DNA of 64,000 bases from the NCBI RefSeq assembly GCF_900109785.1, contig NZ_FOBH01000013.1:1-64000 (forward strand). The letters run 5' to 3'. A model generated the notes under the pieces. The model was not told the DNA's origin. It did no database searches and was given only the letters and a program-made list of their open reading frames with translations. Of the stretch, positions 45,675-56,534 are shown in pieces (position 1 is the stretch's first letter; each line of letters begins with the position of its first letter). Source of the stretch: Nitrosovibrio tenuis (lineage in GTDB: Bacteria; Pseudomonadota; Gammaproteobacteria; Burkholderiales; Nitrosomonadaceae). A program made the position numbers and the translations under genes.

Positions 45675-47628
<1,954 letters not shown>

Positions 47629-47633
<5 letters not shown>

Positions 47634-47712
47634 TTACGGCGGTATTAGCCATGTCAGGTGTAAGAAACCCATGAATAGCCGTCCGCGGACATCGCGCCGT
47701 GTGAGGTTCGTC
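47629..47712 (-). promoter_or_regulatory. TPP riboswitch-like leader of thiC
   Basis: On the minus strand the leader reads CCTGACATGGCTAATACC, then GCCGTAAGGAAG, matching the thi-box 3' half (CCUGA-UCUGG-UAAU-CC-GCGUAGGGAAG) at most positions. It lies 46 bases before the thiC start, the usual place. The 5' half is weaker: TGTCCGCGGACGG fits the short P3 hairpin, but the conserved CUGAGA is replaced by CTATTCA. It may be a degenerate or partly altered aptamer. Confidence 0.6.
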
Positions 47713-47800
47713 CAGAGGTTTACCACGCTACTGCTGTGAAGCTAATGGAAATGTGGAATAATTGCAAGTCCGTCGAAGGCAATTTATCTGGAAGGTGGAC

Positions 47801-48466
47801 ATGGATCTCGAACAAAGCCGTTTTAACATGGTGGAACAGCAAATTCGCCCATGGGATGTGCTGGACCAGGAAGTTCTCAAATTGTTGTTCGAGCTGCGCC
47901 GCGAGGAATTCGTCCCTGCGGCTTATCGCTCTCTCGCGTTTGTGGACATGGAAATTCCGTTGGGATACGGCCAGGTCATGCTTGCCCCCAAGCTCGAAGC
48001 GCGCATGTTGCAGGAATTGCAGATAAAAAAGACAGACAGGATTTTAGAGATCGGTAGTGGCAGCGGTTACTTTACCGCACTGCTGGCCAGCAAAGGCGAC
48101 TACGTTTATAGCGTGGAAATCGTCCCCGAACTGAAAGCCATGGCTGAAAAAAATCTGGAAAGGCACGGCATTAACAACGTGACACTCGAAATAGGCGATG
48201 CGGCGTGCGGGTGGCATCAGCACGGGCCTTATGATGCCATCGTTTTAACGGGATCCACTCCGGTTTTACCTGAAACATTTCAAAGAAGCCTTCGGGCTGG
48301 CGGTCGTTTGTTTGCAGTAAGAGGTGATGCGCCAGTGATGGAAGCCATACTCGTCACGTGCGTGGCACAGGAGGAAAAAGCTGGCTTGTATAACACTGTC
48401 AGTCTGTTCGAGACCTGCATTTCCCCGCTCAAAAACGCCAAGCAGCCGGAGAGATTCGTTTTTTGA
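47801..48466 (+). CDS. pcm: Protein-L-isoaspartate O-methyltransferase
   Basis: The start at 47801 follows GAAGGTGG closely; a longer frame from 47762 adds 13 basic residues. The 221-residue product has the PCMT pattern: MVEQQIRPWDVLDQEVLKLL, REEFVPAAYRSLAFVDMEIP, GYGQVMLAPKLEARMLQEL and SAM loop RILEIGSGSGYFTALLA, then EIVPELKAMAEKNL and AIVLTGSTPVLPE. It repairs isoaspartate in aged proteins. The usual catalytic-site Ser/Thr region (QTIS-type) is MLAP here, as in the proteobacterial group often placed before tolC. A TolC-type gene does follow, 111 bases later. Confidence 0.9.
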   Translation: MDLEQSRFNMVEQQIRPWDVLDQEVLKLLFELRREEFVPAAYRSLAFVDMEIPLGYGQVMLAPKLEARMLQELQIKKTDRILEIGSGSGYFTALLASKGDYVYSVEIVPELKAMAEKNLERHGINNVTLEIGDAACGWHQHGPYDAIVLTGSTPVLPETFQRSLRAGGRLFAVRGDAPVMEAILVTCVAQEEKAGLYNTVSLFETCISPLKNAKQPERFVF

Positions 48467-48577
48467 TTTTTCAGACCAGTTGGTACGAATTCGGATTACG
48501 CTGGCTCACCTATTGCTTATGCCTATGCTCAATCGGGCGGTGATCCGGGCTTGCCGCGAGCGGGGCGGTCCCTCAAA

Positions 48578-49957
48578 GTGAAGCTCGCGCAATACATTTT
48601 TACGTTTTTCATTGCCGGCTTGTTACCGCATGCTCCGGTGCATGCGGCCGACCTGATGGCGGTTTACCGTGAAGCGCTGGAGCAGGATGCCCAGTATAGT
48701 TCAGCGCGCGCTGCATACCAGGCAGCCCAGGAAAAGCTGCCTCAGGGTCGAGCCGGACTGCTTCCCACGCTTACATTCTCGGGAGTGCGCCGCAGGCAAT
48801 TGATTGATAGAATTGGAGCTCCTGAGGTTACCATCGATAACCAGAGCTTGACTATTACCGCAACCCAGCCGATCTATCGCAAGGAAAATTTCGTTATATA
48901 CGAGCAGGCCAAGCTCCAGGTTGCACAAGCAGATTCACAGTTCATACTGGCGTCGCAGGACCTGATCCTGCGCGTGGCACAGGCTTATTTCGACATATTG
49001 ACCTCCCAGGTAAATGTAGAGGTTGCGGAAGCCCAGAAAAAAGCCATTGCGGAGCAATTGGAGCTGGCCAAACGCAACTTTCAGGTCGGTACTGCGACTA
49101 TTGTAGACACCTATGAGGCACAGGCACGCTATGATTTGACGCTCTCCCAGGAAATAGCCGCCAGAAACGATCTGGAGGTGCGCAGACGTGCCTTACAGCA
49201 GATTATTGGACGCATGCCGGATATCCTTGTGCGTCCGGACGAAATAGCTTCCGATCTGCTCACACTGAAGCATCCGAGGATGGAGGATTGGATCAATCTG
49301 GCCGAACAGAATAACCTCACTCTCAAGATTCAGCAAGCCGTCTACAATATTGCTAAACAGGACGTGGAACGCGCCAAGGCGGGACACTATCCAACGCTGG
49401 ACCTGGTTGCAATATACAGCGACCAGAAAGGCGTGGGGGGAACCATTACCGGCCAAGGGATAAATTTGACTTCCAGGGAAATTGGGCTTCAGCTAAACCT
49501 GCCTTTATTTCAAGGGTTCGCCGTACAGTCGCGTGTACGCGAAGCATTGGCTAATCAAGAGCGGGTGCACCAGGATCTGAACAATACGCGCCGTAGCAGC
49601 GTGCTGCTGGTGAGTCAACAGTATCTGAATGTCACCAACGGCATGGCCCAGGTGAAAGCATTGCAGCAAGCGGTGGTATCCAGCCAGAGCCAGTTGGACT
49701 CAACCAGGCTTGGGCGGGACGTCGGAGTCAGGACCGAAGTGGATGTGCTGAATGCGCAGCAATTGTTTTTTTCCGCCCGCCGGGATCTTGCCCAGGCGCG
49801 TTATAACCTGCTTATGTCAAGGTTGAGACTGGAGGCCGAAGCCGGCGAACTGGATGAGGATGATCTGCGACAGATTAACGATGTACTGCTGCAAAAATCG
49901 GATACTGTTGCGATAAACCCTCTGCGACATACCGAGCTTGAAAAAATATCCCGCTAA
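48578..49957 (+). CDS. tolC: TolC-family outer-membrane efflux channel
   Basis: A GTG at 48578 is taken as start because it opens directly on a signal peptide (VKLAQYIFTFFIAGLLPHAP...HA, cleaved before ADLM); a TTG at 48551 is an alternative. About 459 residues. The two TolC repeats are evident, each with the coiled-coil hairpin pattern: AVYREALEQDAQYSSARAAY, AEAQKKAIAEQLELAKRNFQ, VGTATIVDTYEAQARYDLTL and, in the second half, VGVRTEVDVLNAQQLFFSAR. It should trimerise as the exit duct of tripartite pumps or type I secretion. No pump genes adjoin, as is typical of pcm-tolC loci. Confidence 0.92.
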   Translation: MKLAQYIFTFFIAGLLPHAPVHAADLMAVYREALEQDAQYSSARAAYQAAQEKLPQGRAGLLPTLTFSGVRRRQLIDRIGAPEVTIDNQSLTITATQPIYRKENFVIYEQAKLQVAQADSQFILASQDLILRVAQAYFDILTSQVNVEVAEAQKKAIAEQLELAKRNFQVGTATIVDTYEAQARYDLTLSQEIAARNDLEVRRRALQQIIGRMPDILVRPDEIASDLLTLKHPRMEDWINLAEQNNLTLKIQQAVYNIAKQDVERAKAGHYPTLDLVAIYSDQKGVGGTITGQGINLTSREIGLQLNLPLFQGFAVQSRVREALANQERVHQDLNNTRRSSVLLVSQQYLNVTNGMAQVKALQQAVVSSQSQLDSTRLGRDVGVRTEVDVLNAQQLFFSARRDLAQARYNLLMSRLRLEAEAGELDEDDLRQINDVLLQKSDTVAINPLRHTELEKISR

Positions 49958-50085
49958 ATATTCGATATATCCAGTGCACGTTTCTCAAACCCGATTTTCC
50001 CCTGCCGCTTTGACGCGCAAATGATTGAGTGCTAGATTTTCTGTAAGGGAAGGTCGCGCGTTTACACTCCATTTAAAGGCTGACC

Positions 50086-51732
50086 ATGAAGGAGCCAGCT
50101 GTATCCGATGCGTACTGGGCTCAGCCGCCGCTTCTTTCCACCGGCGAGCGGCTTGCAGGTGTTCGGGATATGCGTCCTACCGACGTCGATAAAAACGTAC
50201 TGGATGCGAAGACCTTCGACGCGGTCGAAGCCGATCAATTATTCGATTCGATCAATCTTGCCGCCACTCATGTGGGGCAGTGCGTGCTTTATCGCTCACT
50301 GGCCAGGCTTGGGACTGATGCCTCAGTCATACGGGATAAACAGGAGGCAGTACGCGAACTGGAATCCAACCCCAGCCTGCGGGAGTCGCTACAGCGGTTT
50401 ATCGATGCGATGGCGCGCCAGGAACAGTCGCTTTACCAATTACTCTACGGCACGTTCATTGGCGGCCTGGCCATAGACAGTTCCAGAGCCGGAAAGGATG
50501 AGATGGAATTCAGTGGTTATGGATACCACCAGTTCGTCGATGGGACTGACTTTGTGGTTGACCTGGTGGAGACCGTGAAAGCCTTGCCTCAGCCGCACAG
50601 CAAGTATCTGCGGAATTTATTCGACGCCATTCGCAACTTCGAAAATTCGCGCATTTATTCTCTGATATGCGGGCCGGTTTATCTTGCAGGTGGAAAATTC
50701 AAGACACGCGAAGAAAAACCATCTTATATGTTTCTTCCGCGCTTCAAGCCGTCCATGATCAAGCCTCTTCCCATGTTGTTTGCGCTGGCGTCAATTGGCG
50801 GAGCCCTTTATTTCTTTCAGGGTCTGCTAGCGAGCTTCGGCATTGCTTACTTGGGGTATGGGATACTGGTGCTGGCGCTGCCGCTTCTGCCCGTTCTCCT
50901 GATTGCCATCGCCGCATCCGACCGAGATTCCGTCATTTATCCGTTACGCAGGCTATTCAAGCACAGTCCTGAACTGGCGCGCGTACTGGACACGCTGGGC
51001 ATGATCGATGAGATCCTGTCCATTCATCGTTATTCGAAGGCGTTTGGCGGAGGCATGACGCTACCGGAAATACTTGAAAGCGAAAGGCACTTCATCAGTG
51101 TCACAGAAGCCAGAAACCCGATACTTGCCCGCGCCAATCCCAACTACGTGCCAAACGATATACTACTTGATGATGCCGGGCGGCTGCTGGTGATCACGGG
51201 GCCGAATAGCGGCGGCAAGACAGCCTACTGCAAAACAGTGGTCCAGATTCAGTTATTGGGACAGATCGGTTGCTATATCCCTGCGGCTGCGGCGCGCCTG
51301 GTTCTGGCGGAGCGAGTCTTTTATCAAGTACCTGATCCGGGCCATCTTGATGAGGGTATGGGGCGGTTTGGGCATGAGCTGAAACGTACGAAAGAGATTT
51401 TTTTCAATTCGACCGCTCGCAGCCTTGTCGTGCTCGACGAACTTTCGGAGGGAACCACTTTCGAGGAAAAAATGGAGCTTTCCGAGTACGTGCTCTCAGG
51501 CTTCTATAAGCTCGGAGCCAGCACATTGCTTGTGACTCACAACCACGAGTTATGTGAGCGTTTACAAGAAAAAGCAATGGGCCGCTACCTGCAGGGCGAG
51601 TTTCTGCCTCAAGGTCCTACTTATCGCCTGATTCCGGGCGTATCACGGGTGAGCCATGCCGACCGTGTAGCTGCCGCCCTGGGTTTCAGCAAGGAGGACA
51701 TCGAAAAGCACCTGGCGGCGCGGGGCGCGTGA
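50086..51732 (+). CDS. Membrane-anchored MutS-like ATPase
   Basis: 548 residues. The N-terminal helical part resembles the MutS core/clamp (residues about 30-225, DLFDSINLAATHVGQCVLYR-like). Two membrane helices follow (about 228-247 and 254-277, PMLFALASIGGALYFFQGLL and YGILVLALPLLPVLLIAIAA). The C-terminal MutS ATPase has Walker A TGPNSGGKT (371-379), a Walker B SLVVLDELSEGTT and switch VTHNHEL. Mismatch-binding and connector domains are absent, so it is not a mismatch repair protein. Similar proteins exist in proteobacteria without a known role. Dimerisation and ATP binding at the membrane are the only safe statements. Confidence 0.85.
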   Translation: MKEPAVSDAYWAQPPLLSTGERLAGVRDMRPTDVDKNVLDAKTFDAVEADQLFDSINLAATHVGQCVLYRSLARLGTDASVIRDKQEAVRELESNPSLRESLQRFIDAMARQEQSLYQLLYGTFIGGLAIDSSRAGKDEMEFSGYGYHQFVDGTDFVVDLVETVKALPQPHSKYLRNLFDAIRNFENSRIYSLICGPVYLAGGKFKTREEKPSYMFLPRFKPSMIKPLPMLFALASIGGALYFFQGLLASFGIAYLGYGILVLALPLLPVLLIAIAASDRDSVIYPLRRLFKHSPELARVLDTLGMIDEILSIHRYSKAFGGGMTLPEILESERHFISVTEARNPILARANPNYVPNDILLDDAGRLLVITGPNSGGKTAYCKTVVQIQLLGQIGCYIPAAAARLVLAERVFYQVPDPGHLDEGMGRFGHELKRTKEIFFNSTARSLVVLDELSEGTTFEEKMELSEYVLSGFYKLGASTLLVTHNHELCERLQEKAMGRYLQGEFLPQGPTYRLIPGVSRVSHADRVAAALGFSKEDIEKHLAARGA

Positions 51733-51893
51733 TGCGGCAAAATTATTTTCCGATATGCTCGGACTGAGGGCGTAGTCGAATCATGCGTATTTCTTACTGA
51801 GTTTTTTCGGACGCTGGTTGCACGCACGGTACTATTTTTAAATATGACTTACAGGCTTTTCATAAAGAATCCGGAGCTGGATAGGAATCGACG

Positions 51894-52886
51894 ATGATGA
51901 AATCGTTGGTCACTGGCGCGAATGGTTTTGTCGGTTCGGCGGTTGCGCGCTGTTTGTTGAGTGCCGGGCATGAGGTGCGGTGTCTTGTCAGACCGGGGAG
52001 CGATCGGCGGAATCTCGACAAGTTGCCGGTCGAAATTTCAGAAGGGGATCTTCGCTCCGCCCCATCGCTAAAACGCGCGGTTACTGGTTGCGATAATTTA
52101 TTCCACGTTGCAGCGGATTATCGTCTTTGGGTTCCAAACCCGAATACGATGTATGACATCAATGTGAGGGGAACCGAATCACTCATACTCGCCGCAGCCG
52201 AAGCCGGAATGCGCCGCATGATATATACCAGTAGCGTGGCGACACTCGGACCATGCCAGAATGGCGTCCCCGCTAACGAAAAGACGCCCTCCAATCTGGG
52301 ATCTATGAAGGGGCATTACAAGCGCTCGAAGTTCATGGCGGAACAGATGGTTCAACAAATAACCGATGAGTATAAGCTGCCCCTGGTCATTGTAAACCCG
52401 TCGACGCCGATAGGACCGCGCGACATCAAGCCCACGCCAACGGGTCGCATCGTTGTCGATACCCTGTGCGACCGGATGCCAGCCTACGTGAATACCGGTT
52501 TGAACGTGGCGCATGCCGATGATATTGCGCATGGCCATTTGCTGGCTTACGCCCATGGAAAACCAGGCGAGCGTTACATTCTAGGCGGCGAAAACATGAC
52601 GCTGCTGCAAATACTTCAGACCATAGACGGAATTCGTGGCAAACGAACAAAGCGGCTCAATCTTCCCATAAAGCTGGTTTTACCGGCTGCCTGGCTGATG
52701 GAAAAAATGGCAATGGTTACGAATGTTGAACCGCGCGCGACAGTGGACAGTATACGTATGGCGGAAAAAAAGATGTTCTATTCCAGCGACAAGGCCGTAC
52801 GGGAGCTGGGCTATAAATATCGCCCTGCGGAAGAGGCGCTTGAGGATGCGATGGGCTGGTTTCAAGCTAATGGTTATTGCGGTTAA
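51894..52886 (+). CDS. hpnA: Hopanoid-associated sugar epimerase HpnA
   Basis: 330 residues. NAD(P)-dependent extended SDR: Rossmann TGANGFVGSAVARCL (7-21), GDLRS, catalytic Tyr-Lys in GHYKRSKFMAE, and NPSTPIGPRDIKPTPTGRI, which is characteristic of HpnA. The HpnA family is tied to hopanoid (bacteriohopanetetrol) tailoring. Two adjacent ATGs at 51894 and 51897; the first is used, since TAGGA lies eight bases upstream. No other hopanoid genes occur in this window. Followed by a bidirectional terminator. Confidence 0.9.
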   Translation: MMKSLVTGANGFVGSAVARCLLSAGHEVRCLVRPGSDRRNLDKLPVEISEGDLRSAPSLKRAVTGCDNLFHVAADYRLWVPNPNTMYDINVRGTESLILAAAEAGMRRMIYTSSVATLGPCQNGVPANEKTPSNLGSMKGHYKRSKFMAEQMVQQITDEYKLPLVIVNPSTPIGPRDIKPTPTGRIVVDTLCDRMPAYVNTGLNVAHADDIAHGHLLAYAHGKPGERYILGGENMTLLQILQTIDGIRGKRTKRLNLPIKLVLPAAWLMEKMAMVTNVEPRATVDSIRMAEKKMFYSSDKAVRELGYKYRPAEEALEDAMGWFQANGYCG

Positions 52887-53089
52887 TGCTGCGGATAGGT
52901 TCTCAGTGGAGCCTCAGTTCCCAACCCAGCTTGGAAAATGGACTCCAATCCATTGTAATAAGGGCATCGGAATTAAAAATAATGAGCTGTGTTGAGAATC
53001 AGGTTAAATGATCTGATCCTTTCCCATTTATCGTCCCCGCCGGTTTTCAGTGCTTGTTTTACAATGCCGGGTCAACCACCATGGAAAAT

Positions 53090-53130
53090 GGCGCTCCGCC
53101 ATACAAGCAGCTAACGGAGCGCCAGCTTTT
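53090..53130. terminator. Bidirectional terminator between hpnA and the copper-linked His-rich gene
   Basis: A perfect 9-bp stem GGCGCTCCG/CGGAGCGCC (53090-53098 and 53115-53123). On the plus strand it is followed by AGCTTTTATC; on the minus strand by ATTTTCC. It begins two bases after the stop of the minus-strand gene, so it serves convergent transcripts. Confidence 0.7.
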
Positions 53131-53131
53131 A

Positions 53132-53626
53132 TCAGTGCTGCGTATGATGGTGATGTCCGCCAGCATCGTCTGCTTGTGGCTTGGCATCTTTATTCTTCAT
53201 GGCAAGCTTGGCTTGGGATTTATGCGGAACGAAGCGGGCAGCAGTCGCTTCCTGCCCCGGCAGTTCCACGAATACGGTCACCACTGTTTCGGGCGTAACC
53301 GTGAAGTCTCCGATTCCCTTAAGCATATTGCTTCCCGCCGGTTCCAGCCTGACCGAAGTTTTGGTCTTGGCCTTGCCGATTTGAACCGTGGCCTTGCCTG
53401 CGCCACCTGCTGTGCTGAGATCCTGGTCGGCGTGATCCATTACGTAGAGCACGATTTCCTTGTCCTTGGCGACAAGCTCCAGATGATAAGGCCCGGCCAT
53501 ACGCGTTTGCCCACCATGAGCGGACTCCTTGGAGTCGAAATATTCTTCGGTATGCGCCGCAGCAAATATGGATACTCCCGCTAATGTGACACCGATGAGA
53601 AGGGTAACAACTCGCAACGTAACCAT
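53132..53626 (-). CDS. Exported His-tailed protein, probably copper-linked
   Basis: 164 residues; GAGGAGA lies nine bases before the ATG. Signal peptide MVTLRVVTLLIGVTLAGVSI, cleaved after AAA. The mature part is a small beta-rich domain (AGPYHLELVAKDKEIVLYVM, DFTVTPETVVTVFVELPGQE) and ends DDAGGHHHHTQH, a metal-binding tail. Residues HLELVAKDKEIVLYVMD resemble soluble domains found beside CusB/HlyD-type metal efflux adaptors. The upstream promoter has the same operator layout as that of the copA operon, so copper control is likely. Exact role unknown. Confidence 0.75.
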   Translation of the reverse strand: MVTLRVVTLLIGVTLAGVSIFAAAHTEEYFDSKESAHGGQTRMAGPYHLELVAKDKEIVLYVMDHADQDLSTAGGAGKATVQIGKAKTKTSVRLEPAGSNMLKGIGDFTVTPETVVTVFVELPGQEATAARFVPHKSQAKLAMKNKDAKPQADDAGGHHHHTQH

Positions 53627-53717
53627 TCTAAGTTTCTCCTCGAAATATCTAAAATCTTGAATTCGGTCAAGGGTCCGTAAAACAATTTCTATTTTAATCC
53701 TGATCCTTTACGTTTAT

Positions 53718-53763
53718 ATACTATACCCCAGTTAGGTATATGTCAATACCCATTAGGGGTATA
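53718..53763 (-). promoter_or_regulatory. CsoR-type operator and sigma-70 promoter of the His-tailed gene
   Basis: Minus-strand -35 TTGACA (53741-53746), 17-base spacer, -10 TAGTAT (53718-53723). The spacer carries TATACC-N7-GGTATA (53722-53740), and the -35 is flanked upstream by ATACCC-N5-GGGTAT (53746-53762). The same arrangement occurs at 60234-60280. A repressor on either dyad would block RNA polymerase. Confidence 0.7.
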
Positions 53764-53924
53764 AATCAGTGCTCTCCAACGAATTCAAGAAACGGCCGGG
53801 CGGCCAGCAGCGATAGCATATCCAACGCCTCAGCGTGAATTTGCGATGTGACTCGGAGGGTACGTGTTATCTCTGCAGGGGGCCGGGACGGGCAACCACC
53901 ACGGGTAAACTTGAGCCAACTACT

Positions 53925-55202
53925 TCATTGCGCACCCTTCCGGCTCCGGTCAACCTGAACCGCACTAACCAGAGTGCCGCGGTTACCCCATGCGTTACGG
54001 ATATACGACAAAACCAATGCGATTTCTTCATCATGCAGAACTTGTGCAAACGGCGGCATACCGTAAGGACGAGGATTGCCTATAGTGACCGGCGCATAAC
54101 CCCCGTTGAGAATGCTGCGAATTGCATTAATCGGGGACGCCAGCATAATGCCACGGTTGCCTGTCAGCGCTGGATAGGCGCCCGGTGCACCTTGTCCCAG
54201 ATTTCCATGGCAATCCTGACAATGTGTCTCGTAGAGCTCGCCGCCTCGTTGGAGCAGCTTGTCGACTTCCTCCGTAAGTGGAGGCGCTACTCCCCTGGAA
54301 TGCGGATCGGTCTCGGGCAAGGATTTCAGATACACAGCCATTGCACGGGCATCATCACTCGTTAGATGCTGAAGGCTTTGGCTGACGACGTCTGCCATGG
54401 GTCCTGTTGCGACTGCGCGGTATGACAAGCCCGTGGTGAGTAATTCAATGATGTCCTCGATCGGCCAGTCGGCCGTGCTGGCCTCCTGGAGGGAGGTCAG
54501 TGAAGGTGCATACCAGTTGGAGCCCATGAGTTGCCCGCCTCCCAGTATATTGCCCTGGCTTGCACCGAATGGATTCCGAGCTGTGTGGCAAGCGTTGCAA
54601 TGTCCCAAGCCTTGCACCAGATAGGCACCGCGATTCCATTCATCACTCTTTGCAGCTTGAGGCTGATAAATGCCTTGCTCGAAGTAAAAGGCGCGCCAGA
54701 CATAAATAAGTGGGCGGAGGTTGAATGGAAAATTGATCCGGTTCGGTGGATTGCGCTGCTGAATGGGAGGAAGCGACTGAAGATAGGCGAAGATAGCGTT
54801 GGAATCTTCACGCGTGATTTTAGTATATTCGGTATACGGAAACGCGGGATATAAAGGGCTGCCATTGCGTCCTTTGCCGTCGTGCAGAGCCCGCCAGAAG
54901 TCGTCTTCACTCCATCGTCCGATGCCGGTTTCCTGATCGGGTGTGATATTAGGCGTGACGAATGTACCGATGGAGGTCGCAAGGCTGTGCCCTCCTGCGT
55001 AAGGTTGTCCACCCTGCATCGTGTGGCATCCCATGCAATTGCCAACTTGTGCGAGATAGGCGCCCCGAGCTTGCCGTTGCACAATGTTATCTGTCTTTGT
55101 CATTGACTGTTCCTTGGCCTCGGGGGGCGGATCGACAGGTATCAGGAACATCGCAAGACCTATGAGCCCGGCGATCACAGTAACGATGATGGCGCGTTTC
55201 AT
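53925..55202 (-). CDS. Triheme c-type cytochrome (alcohol-dehydrogenase-subunit-like)
   Basis: The start at 55202 overlaps the preceding stop by one base (TAATG). About 425 residues: N-terminal signal/anchor (MKRAIIVTVIAGLIGLAMFL), then three heme sites CMGCH (about 57), CNACH (about 205) and CQDCH (about 330) at near-equal spacing. This is the architecture of the cytochrome subunits of membrane alcohol, aldehyde or gluconate dehydrogenases (SLATSIGTFVTPNITPDQET, GSPLYPAFPYTEYTKITRED). No dehydrogenase subunit adjoins, so it is an orphan electron carrier in the periplasm, co-transcribed with the copper genes. Confidence 0.88.
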   Translation of the reverse strand: MKRAIIVTVIAGLIGLAMFLIPVDPPPEAKEQSMTKTDNIVQRQARGAYLAQVGNCMGCHTMQGGQPYAGGHSLATSIGTFVTPNITPDQETGIGRWSEDDFWRALHDGKGRNGSPLYPAFPYTEYTKITREDSNAIFAYLQSLPPIQQRNPPNRINFPFNLRPLIYVWRAFYFEQGIYQPQAAKSDEWNRGAYLVQGLGHCNACHTARNPFGASQGNILGGGQLMGSNWYAPSLTSLQEASTADWPIEDIIELLTTGLSYRAVATGPMADVVSQSLQHLTSDDARAMAVYLKSLPETDPHSRGVAPPLTEEVDKLLQRGGELYETHCQDCHGNLGQGAPGAYPALTGNRGIMLASPINAIRSILNGGYAPVTIGNPRPYGMPPFAQVLHDEEIALVLSYIRNAWGNRGTLVSAVQVDRSRKGAQ

Positions 55203-55936
55203 TACAGCCCTGGGGATTGAAGAACGCTGCTGCAACGTCTGGCCAATTTATCAGGGAGGGCTGATGGTGGACCCTCGTGCTTTAAAAGCGCCTCCGAAAC
55301 CGGCTGTGCCGCCAACCATTTTGCAACGGCCGTTGCCTCGTCGGCAGTGAGCTGTTTTGCAATTTCCGACATGCAGTCGGGGGTCTGTCCGCGCATCAAA
55401 CCGCCATTTCGCCAGTTGCCGAATTGAGCAAGGATGTAGATACGTGGCAGACCGAGCAAACCCGGAATGAAAGGCGCTGTCCCCATTAAATCCCGGCCAT
55501 GACATTCGACACACGCGGGAATTTTCCTGACAGGATCGCCCCGCATGATAAGCCTGCGGGCCAGCTCGATTTCGGCAGGTGAGGAGCCTATCGGTTCGGG
55601 CGGGGGGAAAGCCTGCCTCAGTGAAGCGAAATACGCGGCCATATCCCGCAGATATTGATCGGGCAAACCTTCCAGGAGTAAGGCCATGGGCCGATAGTGA
55701 CGCCGGCCGTCCCGGAAATTGCGCAGCTGATTGAAAAGGTAGCCTTCTGGCTTGCCAGCGATGCGCGGATAGTATGCATCTCTTCCTTCCTTGTCCTCCG
55801 GACCGTGGCAGATGACACATGCTTTGACCCGCTCCGCCATCGTATTGGGAACCTCAACCGGAGGAATGCCGGCGGCAATGGCGGAGCAGGTAAAAAACAA
55901 GCTAGCGATCAGCAAAATCAGTGCAAGCGGTCTCAT
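55202..55936 (-). CDS. Diheme c-type cytochrome (c4/c553-like)
   Basis: 244 residues with a signal peptide (MRPLALILLIASLFFTCSAI, cleaved after IAA). Two heme motifs, CVICH (about 40-44) and CVECH (about 142-146), each followed by the usual distal Met region (PMALLLEGL; GGLMRG). The YPRIAGKPEGYLFNQLRNF segment is typical of cytochrome c4-type proteins. Coupled to the triheme cytochrome downstream, so the two probably pass electrons to each other. Third-from-last gene in the apparent copA operon. Confidence 0.88.
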   Translation of the reverse strand: MRPLALILLIASLFFTCSAIAAGIPPVEVPNTMAERVKACVICHGPEDKEGRDAYYPRIAGKPEGYLFNQLRNFRDGRRHYRPMALLLEGLPDQYLRDMAAYFASLRQAFPPPEPIGSSPAEIELARRLIMRGDPVRKIPACVECHGRDLMGTAPFIPGLLGLPRIYILAQFGNWRNGGLMRGQTPDCMSEIAKQLTADEATAVAKWLAAQPVSEALLKHEGPPSALPDKLARRCSSVLQSPGL

Positions 55937-55990
55937 TTTATCTCCGTGAAGCTGCCTCCGTGAAGCGCCCAGGAGCCTATTGACTGTTGG

Positions 55991-56257
55991 CTACCGTGCA
56001 AATTTCCTCACCACAGCCATCAGCTCATCAATTGCCTCATCTCCGTTACCGGACTTGATCGCACCCTGCATGCAGCCGTGGGTATGGCTCTCCAATAACA
56101 GCATGGCCACCGCATCCAACGCGGACTGCAGCGCAGCGACCTGGTTCAGGATATCAACACAATATCGGTCTTCCGATACCATCTTGTTGACGCCGCGCAC
56201 CTGGCCTTCGATACGGTTGAGGCGCCGTATCAGCGCCCCCTTGTCTGGTTGCACCAC
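55991..56257 (-). CDS. csoR: CsoR/FrmR-family copper-type repressor
   Basis: A GTG at 56257 gives an 88-residue protein starting [20 protein letters not shown]. An ATG at 56323 is possible but would overlap copZ. The all-helical CsoR pattern is complete, with the Cu(I) triad Cys ([11 protein letters not shown]), His and Cys ([12 protein letters not shown]) and the conserved [11 protein letters not shown] helix. Copper binding should release it from DNA. It is immediately downstream of copZ and presumably binds the twin ATACCC/GGGTAT operators at 53.7 and 60.25 kb, giving negative autoregulation. Confidence 0.85.
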   Translation of the reverse strand: MVQPDKGALIRRLNRIEGQVRGVNKMVSEDRYCVDILNQVAALQSALDAVAMLLLESHTHGCMQGAIKSGNGDEAIDELMAVVRKFAR

Positions 56258-56285
56258 CGTCCGGGGGTCGTGACACGATTCCTTC

Positions 56286-56495
56286 CTAACTGGCGACTTC
56301 AAAACCGGCCCCCTTGATCGCATCCTTGAACTGGTCGGTATTGGCTGCGGCGGCGTCATACCGGATTGTGACCTGTTTCTGTTCGAGGGAAACATCTGCG
56401 CTGTTCACACCGGGCAGTTTCTCCAGGACGTTCTTCACGCTATTGACGCACCCCGAGCACGTCATTCCCTTGACTTTTATGACTTCTGTTTCCAT
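56286..56495 (-). CDS. copZ: CopZ-type copper chaperone (single HMA domain)
   Basis: 69 residues, one ferredoxin-like heavy-metal-associated domain: MTCSGC (11-16) supplies the two Cys that bind Cu(I), followed by [20 protein letters not shown]. It carries copper to the ATPase encoded 40 bases upstream. Length and charge are normal. The stop is directly followed by AGGAAGGA. Confidence 0.93.
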   Translation of the reverse strand: METEVIKVKGMTCSGCVNSVKNVLEKLPGVNSADVSLEQKQVTIRYDAAAANTDQFKDAIKGAGFEVAS

Positions 56496-56534
56496 TTTAT
56501 GACTCCTTTCAGTTGGGTTAAATGAAGGGGTTGC

